From: Pachypanchax playfairii
Taxonomy: Eukaryota; Chordata; Actinopteri; Cyprinodontiformes; Aplocheilidae
Reading direction: 5' to 3'
NCBI GenBank assembly: GCA_006937955.1
Contig: SSNP01000019.1
Coordinates: 1,648,968 to 1,712,967, forward strand
DNA length: 64,000 nucleotides
In this document: piece after piece, positions 1 through 10,649 of the stretch
How the letters are laid out: each line of letters begins with the position of its first letter
How positions within the stretch are numbered: position 1 is the stretch's first letter
Position numbers and translations under genes: made by a program
Notes under the pieces: model-generated
Told to the model about the DNA's origin: nothing
The model's database searches: none
Seen by the model: only the letters and a program-made list of their open reading frames with translations

Positions 1-869
1 GCGCACAATCCTGAATAAAAACACGCGGATTATCTGGTTTCAAACATCTGAGATGTTCCGTTAAGCTCCAGGGGTAAACTGGTGGAGGTGAGCGCTCACG
101 AGCGCAGCTGCAACTCACAGCAAGCAGGAGAAATGAACCAAAGCTGGGAAGGAATGGAAATGTTTCACCTTTGAGTCACTGAGATTTAACAATGATGATG
201 TACATGAGTGACACGCAAAATCTCTGCTGTAATCTGCGAACGACGGGGGGACGGTGCTCCGTGGAAAGGAGGGTCTGCATCCAGCCCCCGTACAACAGTT
301 GCTTACAGCTAGTTTGTCTTTGTGCTCCGATCGCGTCTGATCCGCAACATTTGAATTCATTCGCTCTGATGTAGGCCAGCGGAAGCACGCAGTGGTCTGC
401 GCGCACGCCGTGGGCAGCGCAGAGCAGACGAAAACAAAAAGTGGAGCCTGGAAAGACCTCCGAGAGGATCCGCCTGAAGACAGCGCGTTATTCTGTCCAC
501 TCAGGTCAGCTCGGTGTCCTGCCCACGACCCCCCTCTACATACACACAGACGTACGCCCCAATGTCACAACTGAAAGGTGCACAATCAGACCACATGCAT
601 GTTGGAAAACAAAGCGTTTTCCTCCGGTAAGAATATCAGCACGGAACAACTCTGGAGAGCTCCGGGCTGCTCGCGCTCTCTCTCTCCCCGGAGATGGCGA
701 ACATAAAAGGTGGGGGTGGGGGGGTTCATCTGGCTCTCAGGTGATCACTCCATCTGCAGACAAACGGCAGCACTAACGGAGCCCTGCCGTCCTTGTCCAA
801 CACATGAAATAAGGAGCGGCTGACATGGTTCCGCCGTGAAGGACAGCTGTCTGAGATGGAGAAGGACTG

Positions 870-935
870 ATGAAAGATTATTTCTCCCGTTCGATGGACG
901 AACAGTCATGTGTCACATCTCCGCGGGATGATCAG
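870..935 (+). other. candidate first coding exon (22 codons) with consensus splice donor
   Basis: An ATG at 870 opens a frame of exactly 22 codons that runs to a textbook donor (CAG|GTAAGT) after base 935, in phase 0, with an in-frame stop upstream at 852-854. The peptide begins MKDYFSRS and resembles no family I know. No partner exon was found in the next 15 kb on the plus strand, so this may be a 5' UTR exon or chance. Confidence 0.2.
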
Positions 936-3900
936 GTAAGTCAACACTAACACAAAGTCAAAACGGAGAACCGAGCAAAGCTCGTGCAGTGTCGGGTTGC
1001 TCGGTAGAAAGTAACACATGTCGTTCAGACAAACACACGATTTCACTTTGACACAAACTGAGCGCGTGTTTACACGCAAATGGGTGGAAAAAGTGACCGA
1101 CGGGAGGGCACGAGGCGACACAACTTATTACACAGGCTCGTGCTGCTGAAAGTGAGCACGGGAAGAAAACACAAACAGTTTGAAGTCCACTGACCAGCTC
1201 TACCTCCAGAACAGGTCCAGCCTCCGTGAAGCGGAGTGTCCGCGGAGCCCGAGCACCGCTGCTGCCGGTGGTTTACATGTTGAGGCGGGTTGCTGTTATT
1301 TCTCCCGGCCGAACCAACGTGAAGTGCTCCGGTCTCTTATCGGCCCTTTTCAGCGCACTGACTGAGGCATTCAGCGAGCCCCCGACCCACGGAGCCTCTC
1401 CTCTCCGGGCCCCCTCACACTCCGTCTGAAACACGGAATGATCCCGTGCTAATCACCGGGCGAGGCGAAAGATGTCTAATGACACAAACAGTTACCGACC
1501 CGCTCGTCCAGATGGCAAGTGATCGACGTTACAGGCACGACCGTGTCACGGCCGTGTCCAGCGTTTCGCCTCTGCCGTCCGTAGCTGCTCACTAATCTCG
1601 ACGGTTTTCGGTTCTAAAAGTCCGGGGGGCGGGAGGAAGGGAGGAGAAGGAGGGGAGGGCAGAAGAGGGGGGTTCGTTAAGACAGTCCGTTCCGTATCTC
1701 CAGCCTCCAGTCTGGTGGGAGAGCGCGGAGGGAGAGGGGCAGCAGGGTGCGTGGTGACACCCTGGGAGATGTAGTGCACGGAGATCCACGCCCAGCATTA
1801 CATGCTGGAGAGGCTGGGAGGGGTGAGAACTGCAGGTACCAGCATGCAACGCGGGCTCCAGCCGCTCAAGGGAATGGGGGATCGCGACCAGAGTGTAACG
1901 GTGCGCTAAACTGAAAAGGCTTATCGGACAACAAAGTAATGAATTGTATGTTTTTTAAATAAACAAAGCGGCTCTGACCATCACTATGTGGCTGCAGTGT
2001 CAGTCAGCTCAATTAACAGTCCGCCGGGGGGGTGGGCGGTTGGGGGGAGGATTGTTATTGAACAGCCTCTGCCAAAATAAACTGAAAAAAAGAGTGGCAG
2101 GGGTTTTGGTCTGCTGCTTGAGAACTAACATGAGGAAGCAGGACTCTGGGTGCTGGAGGCCCTCCAGCTGCAGACTGAGGCTATACACCGTGGAGATGGG
2201 GAGGGTGTTCAAGAGATTTTTGCAAAGGATTTTGAATCGTGTTATCTTCAAAGAAGCTTTTGGTCTTTTGTGGTGATGCCACAGATCTTACTTCACAAGT
2301 TTAATGAGCTTCAGATTGAAACATTGACCCCAGCAGCTCGTGTAGAAAAACCCTGGAACAACAACTTTTAGGTGATAAATGATGAAAATTTCTTTAGCTA
2401 GTGACCCCGTTTCACCCTAGATGTTTTTAACCTGTAGAGCCAGAACTTTGATTCCAGATTTTTGTTTTTACTAGAAAAACACAAACTCACACTTAATACA
2501 AACTGTGCTTAATGGCAGCTTTAAGTCTTTGTTCATTAAGACTAATATTAGAAACATGAATTAATCCCATGTGCAACTCTTCTTCAGGTGTAACACATTC
2601 TGTGGATTTACAAACAATGTCAATCAATTCATATTTAAAACTATAAAAGTGCCTTTATTTATGCTCATGTGAATGTGTGCAGCTTCATCCCCTTCAGTCT
2701 CACATGGTGACAAGTCCTTTCAGTTCTTCTAAAAGCAAAAGTATCTCAAGATAAATTGTTTACGGGAGAGCTGATCTGAGACCCAGGGGTTCAGAACTGA
2801 ATGGCTTCAGGAAGAGACATCTGTAAACACCACACGTAAAGAAACTGAGGAAATAAGGTGGCAGCAATGCATCTTCAGCCTCGTCATTCAGCGTGGTGTC
2901 AAAATCACATTTCCTGTTACTATCTGGGTGGTTCAGGTTCTGGATTCACCCACCAGTTTCCCCAGGAAGAGGGTTTTATCCAGACCCAAAAGTTTAAATC
3001 GTGAAGATTTTTAATCTGTGGAGGTTTCGGTCACTTACTTTTTTTGCTCACATCAGCTGAGCCAGTCCTAAAGGACAGGACCTTCCCCCTAAAGATAAAC
3101 ATCCAGGCTCTCTTACTCCATAATCCCGTTTAGGCAGCTGGTTCAGCAGTCCATGTTACTGGGCTGTATGTAGGCCACTTGTCTTACCTGAATCCTGAGA
3201 GCGGACCAGTCCTGCTGTTTAAATCCCTGGTCACTCCTTCAGGCTAACATGTTTCTGACTTTACTCAGAAAATAACGTACATGTACCGAGTACTGTCACG
3301 CGATTGGAAGAGTTAGTACACGGGAGCTGTGGGTCCTCGCGCCCACGGCGGTGCAGGACACAGCGCTTCAGTGCGGGACCTGCTGCAGGGAAGCGGACAC
3401 ATCGCTGACAGATGACCTCATGAGAGACTGGGAAACAAAACAAAACACCCCCAAACCCTCGATTGGCGCTGAAGGAAACACTGGACAGAACCGCGCGGAC
3501 ACGAACAGCAACACAAAGTCGGCAGCTGACACATCACGTCGCATTGTGTCTGAACCGGAGACACCCGGTGACTTCAGCCGCCGTGCAGGACGCTCTCCCG
3601 GGACGGACGGGACGGATCGCGTTACGGGCTGCACGCGGACATGAGGAGCTTTTAAAGTTCGTATAGAAGCAGATCTGAATGTGTCTCGTGGAGATAGAGG
3701 TGCAGCTTAGTCGTACGTGCACCGTGACAGCTGCGTGTTGTTTCTCCCGAAGGCCTGCTGGCTTGTTTGGAAGTGTCTCTTCAAAGTGGCACATGGGAGA
3801 TTATCGACCCTCTTTAGGCCGCCATGCTTCTCGAGGATGTCCCGTCTAAGTTCGTGCTTCACCTGGTCGGCAAAGCGACGGGGAGGGCTGGGAGGGGGCG

Positions 3901-4371
3901 TCTGACCGCAAACCATCAACACTATTCTTCCATCTTGGTGTAAGTTCGGAGTTCTTCCTCGGTTAGCGGAGGGAGGATGCTCCGGGCTGCTGGATGGCCC
4001 CGCGGTCAGCCTCCCATTTTAAAACGTCTCAACATGTTAAATCATCTCATTCTGGGCTCAACTGAGTCAGTGGATTTCACCCAGAACCGGCAGGCAGGGA
4101 CAGCAGTCTCATGGATGACATCTCCAACTTGGCTGTCCGTGCATGTGACACGGTCCTGCACATGAAATACCGAGGGACACCAGCGAAACCTCTCCGCAAC
4201 TACCGTGTCTCCTTCCAGACACAGACCAAGAAAACAATGCAAATATCCGGGTCAAAGTTTGTCAGACTTTTCCCTCGCCCCCGGTAGCGTAGTGCAGCGT
4301 CCCCTTCCATGCCCCCTGCTCGCCCGTACCGCCTTTGTTATTAGTAATCGCGTGGTATTGCGCCGTCTTAC

Positions 4372-4610
4372 CTCGCGCTCCGAGCTGTCGTCAGCCTGAA
4401 AGCCCCGCACGCAGCGCAACAAGCGGCCGCCGTCTCCACACGGGCTTCGGCGAGGGGCCACGGTCCGGATTTTGGAAGTAGAAGGAATACAGTAAGCAAT
4501 TCTGGCTTGTCCTCGCGATCGTCCCTTATTGCCAGTTTTCGGTCTGCAGCAGCTGGAGATGAAAATTGCGCACGCTGGGTCCTAGCGCCGGGTGAAGCCC
4601 TACAGGTGAA
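4372..4610 (-). other. candidate minus-strand 5' exon with splice donor
   Basis: This CpG-rich stretch on the minus strand ends in GAG|GTAAGA, with the last exon base at 4372. A frame stays open through it. An acceptor-like TCTCCAG lies near 4550 on the same strand, so the piece could be a first or an internal exon. It fits a leftward gene upstream of cstf2, as human SYTL4 is arranged. The protein is not recognised and no transcript evidence is available. Confidence 0.25.
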
Positions 4611-4649
4611 ACACATACACATAAACGATGTGATCGGTGGGCTTCAGCT

Positions 4650-5600
4650 TTGAACTGCAAACACCAGATTCCAGCGTTACACACACCAAAAACATAATGA
4701 AACACAGTAAGATAAAATATTTTTTTCAATTGTCATGAAACAGAATTACTTTAACACCATAATGAGGGCGAACATCTGCCATTTGAACTTACACAGGTGA
4801 GAACAGGTCACTTCTGTTCTCTGACAGTCAAATAATATTCTAATATTTCTTCTAGACATGAAGCTGAAATTCTCAGATCATAAGAGTTTAAATCTAAAAG
4901 AAATAAAACCTGAAGCAGCTGCTTGGGTTGTATTTGTTACACTGTTTCGTGCTTTTCTAATAAACCTGATGTGATGGTCCAATTATTCATCAAACTGTGG
5001 AGTCTGACTGACATCTCTCAGCTTATTTAACACACTAATATTCTGGAATGTTACAGGTTTATTCAACTTTGATGATATTTTAAATCTATGAAAATTAAAA
5101 GTGAACATTTCCTAAATGACTTGTTGTTTTACTCTGAACCTCTGAGTTCTACCAGCTGCTGCATATAAGTATATTAGTATTGATAGGTGAGAACAAGAGG
5201 AGTTATGTAGAATATAAAGCTTTAATATTTTCAAATTTCTGTGTGGCTTCTGTGTGACAGACAGAAGAATCCTGTAACAGTTTAATGTTTGTGGGTGCAG
5301 TTTTAAAACCACTGCAGAATCTGAGCATTATGGTCAATCTGCATTAGGACATAAAACTTCAAACAACACAGAGATTTGTTTGAACTGTAAACTGATCAAA
5401 TAAACCAAGCTGGAAAAAACATGCAACACATGCACAAACAGTTCTGAATCTCACGCAAAGATGTGGATAAGCCTTCTCAGTTAAATATTGAAAAAACCCA
5501 CAGTCACTGAAACAACTTGCAACCAACAAAAGTTAAAATAAATACAATCTTACTAAAATCAACTACGGAAATTGTAGTTCAGCAGAATAATATTAAAGGA
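4650..5600. other. AT-rich spacer, nothing recognised
   Basis: Low-complexity AT-rich sequence with no open frame of interest, no tandem repeat and no recognisable mobile element. Confidence 0.5.
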
Positions 5601-5609
5601 GAAACTAGT

Positions 5610-6830
5610 GGAACAGGCCTGGACAGAAATGACGACCCCTCAGAAAAGACCTCGACTCTAGGACCATGTTAAGTAAGGTGTGGTCTGTAATTAGCATCAC
5701 AGGTGTCTTCAAGCTCTTCATCAGCCTGTTTAACAGGAACAAACAGGCTCTCAGCTAGTTTGTATCATTGTGTGCACCACACTGAACACGGACTAGGGAA
5801 AGCAAAGACCAGAGCTGTCTAAGGAGCTCAGAGAGAAGATGTACTGGATCATCTCCAAGCAGGTTCATGTTCCTATGACCACAGTATTATTAAAAAGTAG
5901 AAGTTTGATATGATTGTAGCCGACCTCACAGGATGTGGACTTGAGGAAATAGAACCCTCACTCTTTGATGGTGTGATCACTTTCTGATCATGCAGTTTTG
6001 AACCATAATGGTTCCCATAGAAGAAGACTTAAAAGGATTAATGAGTTAATGAGATAAATGTGGAAATGTGGACGTTTCCCTGGTGAGGTGTTCTGGGCAC
6101 GTTCCACCGGGAGGAGACCCAGGGGAAGAGCCAGGACATAATGGAGGGAGTATGTCTCACAGTTGTCTCAGGAACGCCTCAGGGTTCCCCCAGAAGAGCT
6201 GGCTAACGTGGCTGTGGAGAGGGAAGTCTGGGCTTCTCTGCTTAGGATGCTGCCCCCGTGACCCGGCCCTGGATAAGTGGAGGAGAATGGATGGATGGAA
6301 TGTGGACATTATGGCTGCTCACATCGACTCCGTGTTTACAAAAGGAAAAATGAAATTTAAAAGTAAAGAACACTGAGAAACGTGAAGGGGAGGGGTGGTG
6401 GTGGGGACAGAGTTCACTTTAGTTCTGCAGCTGCTTTGCTAGTGTGAACAATGAAATCTCTACTGCATCATTCTGGAGTGAAATGTGCTGCCTAATGTCA
6501 GAAAGCTTGTTCTCAGTCACACGGCTCGAGTTCTCCAACAGGATAAAAACACTAAAAACCACCAGGAATGTTCTGAAGTGGTCTTATATGAACCCTGATC
6601 TAAATCCTATTGAACATCTGTGACAGGAGTTGGGACATGCAGCCTGGAGAAGGAACCGTTCAAACCTGAGACAGCTGGAGCAGTTTGGGCATAAGGAATG
6701 TGCTGAGTTACCTGTCGGCAGGTGCAGCAGTCTCACTGAGACTCACAGAAATCACCTGACTGCAGTGACAGTTAGTTTTTTACATTTTTCTGTTGAGCCC
6801 TGATTGAAAACCACATCTGATTTGTATCAG
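5610..6830 (+). mobile_element. degraded Tc1/mariner element, interrupted by a LINE fragment
   Basis: Two parts of an old Tc1-like transposon lie in the same orientation. At about 5770-5960 the sequence matches the N-terminal DNA-binding part of fish Tc1 transposases in frames broken by stops and indels, preceded from about 5610 by a terminal-repeat-like sequence. At about 6585-6770 it matches the C-terminal part, including a readable NPDLNPIEHL motif around the last catalytic acidic residue and the following QLEQFGH region. The catalytic middle is missing, and a LINE 3' end lies between the two parts. It is clearly dead. Family assignment is from motif recognition without alignment. Confidence 0.7.
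6063..6315 (+). mobile_element. 3' end of a fish non-LTR retrotransposon (Rex1/L2-like), nested in the Tc1 remnant
   Basis: The sequence follows the typical C-terminal reverse-transcriptase reading of a widespread fish LINE (a Gly-Glu-Val-Phe-Trp-like start, then Pro-Arg-Gly-Arg-Ala-Arg-Thr, and a Glu-Val-Trp-Ala-Ser-Leu region in broken frame) and ends in a GGATGGATGG-type tail near 6287-6299. Related fragments occur at 7530-7620 and 17788-18225. The clade name (Rex1/L2) is from memory and uncertain. Confidence 0.65.
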
Positions 6831-7530
6831 TAGATTGTTTGTAAAAAAGATTTTTTCTTTGATCAGTTTCAAGTTCAGAGAAAGTCATGGGTTCTTCTCT
6901 CGTTAACAGAAGGGTTCTAACAGTTTTATTGACATCTGTATCTCAGTCCATTCATTATAACTATAACACATCAGGACTGACCTCGTCCTCCAGGCATCAC
7001 AATTACCAGCAGAGGATTTTTCTTTACATATCAAGCCTGCACACATATATTATGTTACAATTTGAACTAATTTAAAAAAGGTGTTTGACAGAGTTAATGT
7101 ATAAACAGGTCAGAGAGAAGATTCTTTGTTCTCTTGGCAACATGACTGAAGAAGGTAAAACTGGCTTTAAATGCACTGATTTAGATGTCTAGCAAAACAC
7201 TGGGACAAAAAAAGAACTTTAAAAAAAGAGATAATTATCATCTTCAGTGATAAATGTGGAAATAAATCTACCTTCAGCACCTACTTCTATTTGTCTTGTT
7301 TGAATATTTTTCATTTGATGGCATATCTTCATGTCGAAAAGGTTAACGTACCGTAAAAGTTTGAACCCCTAGTTTATTTATATTATCTTTTAAAGTGACG
7401 TGAATCAATAAATCATGTTTTCTGAAGATCTTTGAAATGTTTTCTCTGTCCAGTCATTATAACCTGTTGTCACCTCCGCCATCCTTGACACTGACAGCTC
7501 AGTGCAGTTTGTGTTGAAATATTTTTGGAA
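6830..7530. other. AT-rich spacer, nothing recognised
   Basis: No protein-coding frame, RNA gene or clear repeat was recognised in this stretch between mobile-element fragments. Confidence 0.4.
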
Positions 7531-7620
7531 AGTGGATGGCATAAGAAGTATCTGGGTTTCCCTCCTGAATCTGCTGCCCCGTGACCCAACTCTAGTTGGA
7601 GAAGATGAATGGATCTAACT
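7530..7620 (+). mobile_element. short LINE 3'-end fragment (same family as 6063-6315)
   Basis: This short piece matches the last part of the LINE 3' end seen at 6063-6315: a GGGTTTCCCTCCTGAATCTG stretch, a CTGCCCCGTGACCCAAC stretch, then a GAATGGAT-type tail. It is a truncated, diverged copy. Confidence 0.5.
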
Positions 7621-7869
7621 AGAACCAGGAAGTTGAATGACAGGCGCCCTGCCCTGATGGCTGGTTCCAGTACAGTTTAAATCTTGTTCCCTCCGTGTAA
7701 ATGAATGAAACAATTTTCTAAATAAAAGGGAAAAATATACCTCAGATATATTTTTTCATGAGTCGACTCACAAACATTAACATAGTTCTTACTTTGCTGC
7801 TTTATGTTAAAATAGTAATTTTTCTAATATGTTTAGTTGTAATTAGTTATTTAATGTAAAACCATTGGG

Positions 7870-8220
7870 AATGTGTGCATAGCCTGGCTCTGCCAGATCT
7901 ATGTGTAGCCCCACATGTCCATTTGGTGCTATACAATGATCTGGAACTGCTTCGTCTGAAAGTGTCTGAAACTGGGAGGGACATCTAGTATAATATTCTA
8001 AGCTGATTGGAGGATGCACCAGCAAGTGTCTGCCCAACGTGATTTGTCTTTAGCCAATCACAGTAAATCAAGCTCTTGCACATCCAGTCAGGAGAAAAGC
8101 ACACACATCGTTACCACCAAGAAATGCACAAAGTTCGTACCAAACCGGAAGAGACTACGTGTGCTGTTGCCATGCGCAGCAAGGCAGGAAACAGTATACC
8201 TTGCTCTCACAGGCTAGTTT
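7870..8220. mobile_element. possible non-autonomous DNA transposon
   Basis: The segment begins TAGCCTGGCTCTG near 7879 and ends with the inverted counterpart CTCTCACAGGCTA near 8215, so short imperfect terminal inverted repeats are visible. The interior has no meaningful open frame and resembles interspersed repeats of fish genomes. No clear target-site duplication was found, and the superfamily is not assigned. Confidence 0.35.
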
Positions 8221-8348
8221 GTTAGCCAATCTGAGTTAATCAAATTCAAATAATGAATATTAATGAGTTGCAGCACGAAGCCAACCAAATTTTCACACAG
8301 ATAGATTGAAAGGTCTGTTAATCAGTGTTTCCTAACGTTTTTTAGATA

Positions 8349-8370
8349 TAAAATGTTTCATATTACAGGT
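8349..8370. repeat. 22-bp direct repeat, left copy
   Basis: Identical over 22 bases to 8908-8929, starting TAAAATGTTTCATATTACAG. The two copies bracket the truncated Tc1 element. Normal Tc1 insertion duplicates only TA. Confidence 0.95.
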
Positions 8371-8544
8371 AGATCGAGGGAGATTATCAGTGGTCTTGTA
8401 TGTCTTCCATTTTCTAATAATTGCTCCCACAGTTGATTTCTTCACACCAAGCTGCTTACCTATTGCAGATTCAGTCTTCCCAGCCTGGTGAAGGTCTACA
8501 ATTTTGTTTCTGGTGTCCTTTGACAGCTCTTTGGTCTTGGCCAT
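8371..8544 (-). pseudogene. Tc1-like transposase, N-terminal fragment
   Basis: The frame starts at 8544 with MAKTKELSKDTRNKI and contains the helix-turn-helix DNA-binding motif of Tc1 transposases (GKTESAIGKQLGVKKSTVG), then the linker IIRKWKTYKTTDNLPRS. At that point it runs into flanking DNA, and the 12 residues read after it come from the direct repeat and host sequence. The catalytic DDE domain is absent, so the fragment cannot transpose anything. Confidence 0.85.
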
Positions 8545-8907
8545 AGTGGAGTTTGGAGCGTGACTGTTTGAGGTTGTGGACAGGTGACTTTTATACTGAT
8601 AACGAGTTCACACAGGTGCCATTAATACAGGTAACGAGTGGAGGACCGAGGAGCCTCTTAAAGAAGTTACAGGTCTGTGAAAGCCAGAAATCTTACTTGT
8701 TTGTAGGTGACCAAATACTTATTTTCCACCATAATTTGCAAATAAATTCTTTAAAAATCAGACAATGTGATTTTCTGGATTTTTTTCCCTCATTTTGTCT
8801 CTCATAGTTGAGGTATACCTATGATGAAAATTTCAGGCCTCTCTGATCTTTTTAAGTGGGAGAACTTACACAATTGGTGGCTGACTAAATACTTCTTTGC
8901 CCCACTG
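8371..8907 (-). mobile_element. truncated Tc1-like transposon between 22-bp direct repeats
   Basis: The outer end (about 8560-8907) is a Tc1-like terminal region ending in CCCCACTG next to a TA. The inner side carries the start of the transposase on the minus strand. Everything beyond about residue 58 of the transposase and the second terminal repeat is missing. The remnant lies exactly between two identical 22-bp sequences (8349-8370 and 8908-8929). It has few inactivating changes other than the truncation, so it is younger than the copy at 5610. Confidence 0.85.
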
Positions 8908-8929
8908 TAAAATGTTTCATATTACAGGT
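8908..8929. repeat. 22-bp direct repeat, right copy
   Basis: Identical over 22 bases to 8349-8370. It begins with the TA that adjoins the Tc1 terminal repeat. Confidence 0.95.
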
Positions 8930-9920
8930 TAATGCTTAAGAAAAAAGTCATACAATTTGTGTGAAATAGCCTCTTTAAAATAATTTCAAGCATCAAAATA
9001 GCTCAAACAGCAACCGGCACCACCATTTTGGTTGTCATGGAGATACAATGCTGTGGCACAGGCCATTGACATAATCCCTGCTGTCCCAATGCTGCTATTA
9101 TTATTATCACTATGCACTTGAACCCTAATGTATACTTTTGGTAAGTGCACTTCATGGAGGACCGTAGGGTGCAGTGTGGGTATTGGGACAGGGCCCAAGA
9201 TGGTTTTTTGATGGGTTTGGAAAACTGTGTGCTGGTGAGTGGGTGGGACTCTCAGAAACACACCTCTAGTACACAGAATCTAGTTCTAGATATTATGACC
9301 TAACTTTTCAAAAACAGAAGACCAAGGAGAGAGTTCATCGATCCTTATACTGTCTATCATCAAACCATATTCATGTTCTTGTCTTTTTAAACTGTTAGTT
9401 GTTTTCATCTTGTTAAGACGTTCTGTATTTTTTATTCATCTGCCCGCGCATCATTTTTCAGTTTAACAAGAAGTTGGTTTATTTTATAGGATATGTTTAT
9501 TTATAAATATGTTTCATAGACTCTATATAAGAGTGGACAATGTATCTCAGTGTTCTGTTGTTGTGACCCTGAACGGGAAGCAGGTCAGTGAACAGATAGC
9601 CCCGCCCACTCACCCGAACATCATAAAGGTGTCTTTCAAAGCATCAAATTATTAAGCGTATCAAAGTATATCAGAAAAGTAACATTGGAACATCAAGCAG
9701 CAAGGTGAGAACTACATGAAGACCCAGGAAAATTATGTAAACTGTGTTTTTATATTTCAGTCTGGAAAACAGTTTGCATGGGGGAGGGGACTTAAAATGT
9801 CCAAGCCACTAGGGGTTGCTTGTTTGTTTACGCGTCAACATCCAGAGTGTATAGTCAATCATAAATTGTTTTTTTAAATAAATAATTACAACATTCCTTT
9901 AGAACTGATGAAAAGAAGTT
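8930..9920. other. spacer, nothing recognised
   Basis: AT-rich sequence with some GC-richer patches (about 9000-9260 and 9580-9620). I see no coding exon, RNA gene or assignable repeat. Confidence 0.4.
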
Positions 9921-9921
9921 C

Positions 9922-10522
9922 CCTTACCCCTGCTTTCCACTGAACGAGCAACAGACGCGCAGCATTAGTGATGAGTAATACGCGGCTGATAGTCGCCATT
10001 AAATTTAATAAGACCATTTTCACTAAAAGCAAAGCAGCGCGCATGAGACGCGTCCCAGAAGCATAGTGTTACGAGCATTACACAGCAGTTCTATTTTTTA
10101 CGTGGTACGCTTAAAATACGCGATAAGTTCAGCAGTTTAGTTTGGAATGGACAAGAAATCAGACGTTCGTACCCGGAAGTTTCAAAATAAAAGGATATGT
10201 CCGGATTTCCGTTTGCAAGACTTCGAGAAAGTGCAGTACCTGTAACGGATTCGAAGTCCTTAGGTGTTGTGATAACAAGCCACATACCTTCTGGATACAT
10301 GTTGTCATCTTTCTCCCTGCTTGTTGTTGTGTGTACTGATGAAATCACACACATTTTCACTATTCTCATGAGATTTCGTGATGTTCCGGGACCAGCTGGA
10401 TGTGACGCTACGCAAGTGATTTACACGTGTAAAGTGCTCCCATTAGGAAGGGATGCGCTGCTGATTGTGCGAGCAAAACGTTGCACGCTGCCGACGCATC
10501 CAGTGGAAAGGGGGGTTACAGT
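9922..10522. mobile_element. putative non-autonomous DNA transposon with terminal inverted repeats
   Basis: The left end reads CTTACCCCTGCTTTCCACTG (9923-9942) and the right end, near 10500-10522, is its imperfect reverse complement (CAGTGGAAAGGGGGGTTACAG), giving inverted termini about 20 bases long. The interior is CpG-richer than its surroundings and holds no transposase. A small perfect-stem hairpin (10535-10553) lies just outside. No target duplication was defined, so limits and family are tentative. Confidence 0.45.
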
Positions 10523-10534
10523 TGATTCACTCGG

Positions 10535-10553
10535 TACCACACATAGTGTGGTA
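10535..10553. repeat. small inverted repeat (8-bp stem, 3-base loop)
   Basis: TACCACAC-ATA-GTGTGGTA forms a perfect 8-bp stem. A related arrangement of inverted words continues to about 10625, suggesting another short repeat element next to the one at 9922-10522. Confidence 0.5.
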
Positions 10554-10649
10554 AAGATCAGATGAATGTCTGAGAGTGGTATGTCACACCACCCGAGTGG
10601 CATCCCATACTATATGTGTTGTACCTCATTCCTCTCCTTCAGGGAACAG

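Larger units (their letters stand above)
1..4650. other. CpG-rich region without a recognised protein; possible promoter or 5' exon zone
   Basis: The first 4.6 kb is richer in CG dinucleotides than the AT-rich DNA that follows, especially at about 350-1450, 3300-3660 and 4290-4610. Open frames overlap on both strands as expected of GC-rich sequence, and none translates to a protein I recognise. Consensus-like splice donors occur: plus strand CAG|GTAAGT after 935, minus strand GAG|GTAAGA after 4372, and minus strand CAG|GTAAGA after 3188. In human, SYTL4 lies left of CSTF2 on the opposite strand, so 5' exons of a sytl4-like gene are possible here. That is inference from gene order only, because no SYTL4 protein sequence was seen. 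Confidence 0.35.

Noticed and set aside
441..776. 111-codon plus-strand frame in the CpG-rich left end
   Set aside because: Overlapping open frames on both strands are expected in CpG-rich DNA, and the peptide has no recognisable domain.
8553..8807. 84-codon plus-strand frame
   Set aside because: It lies in the terminal region of the truncated Tc1 element and is non-coding in the element's family.
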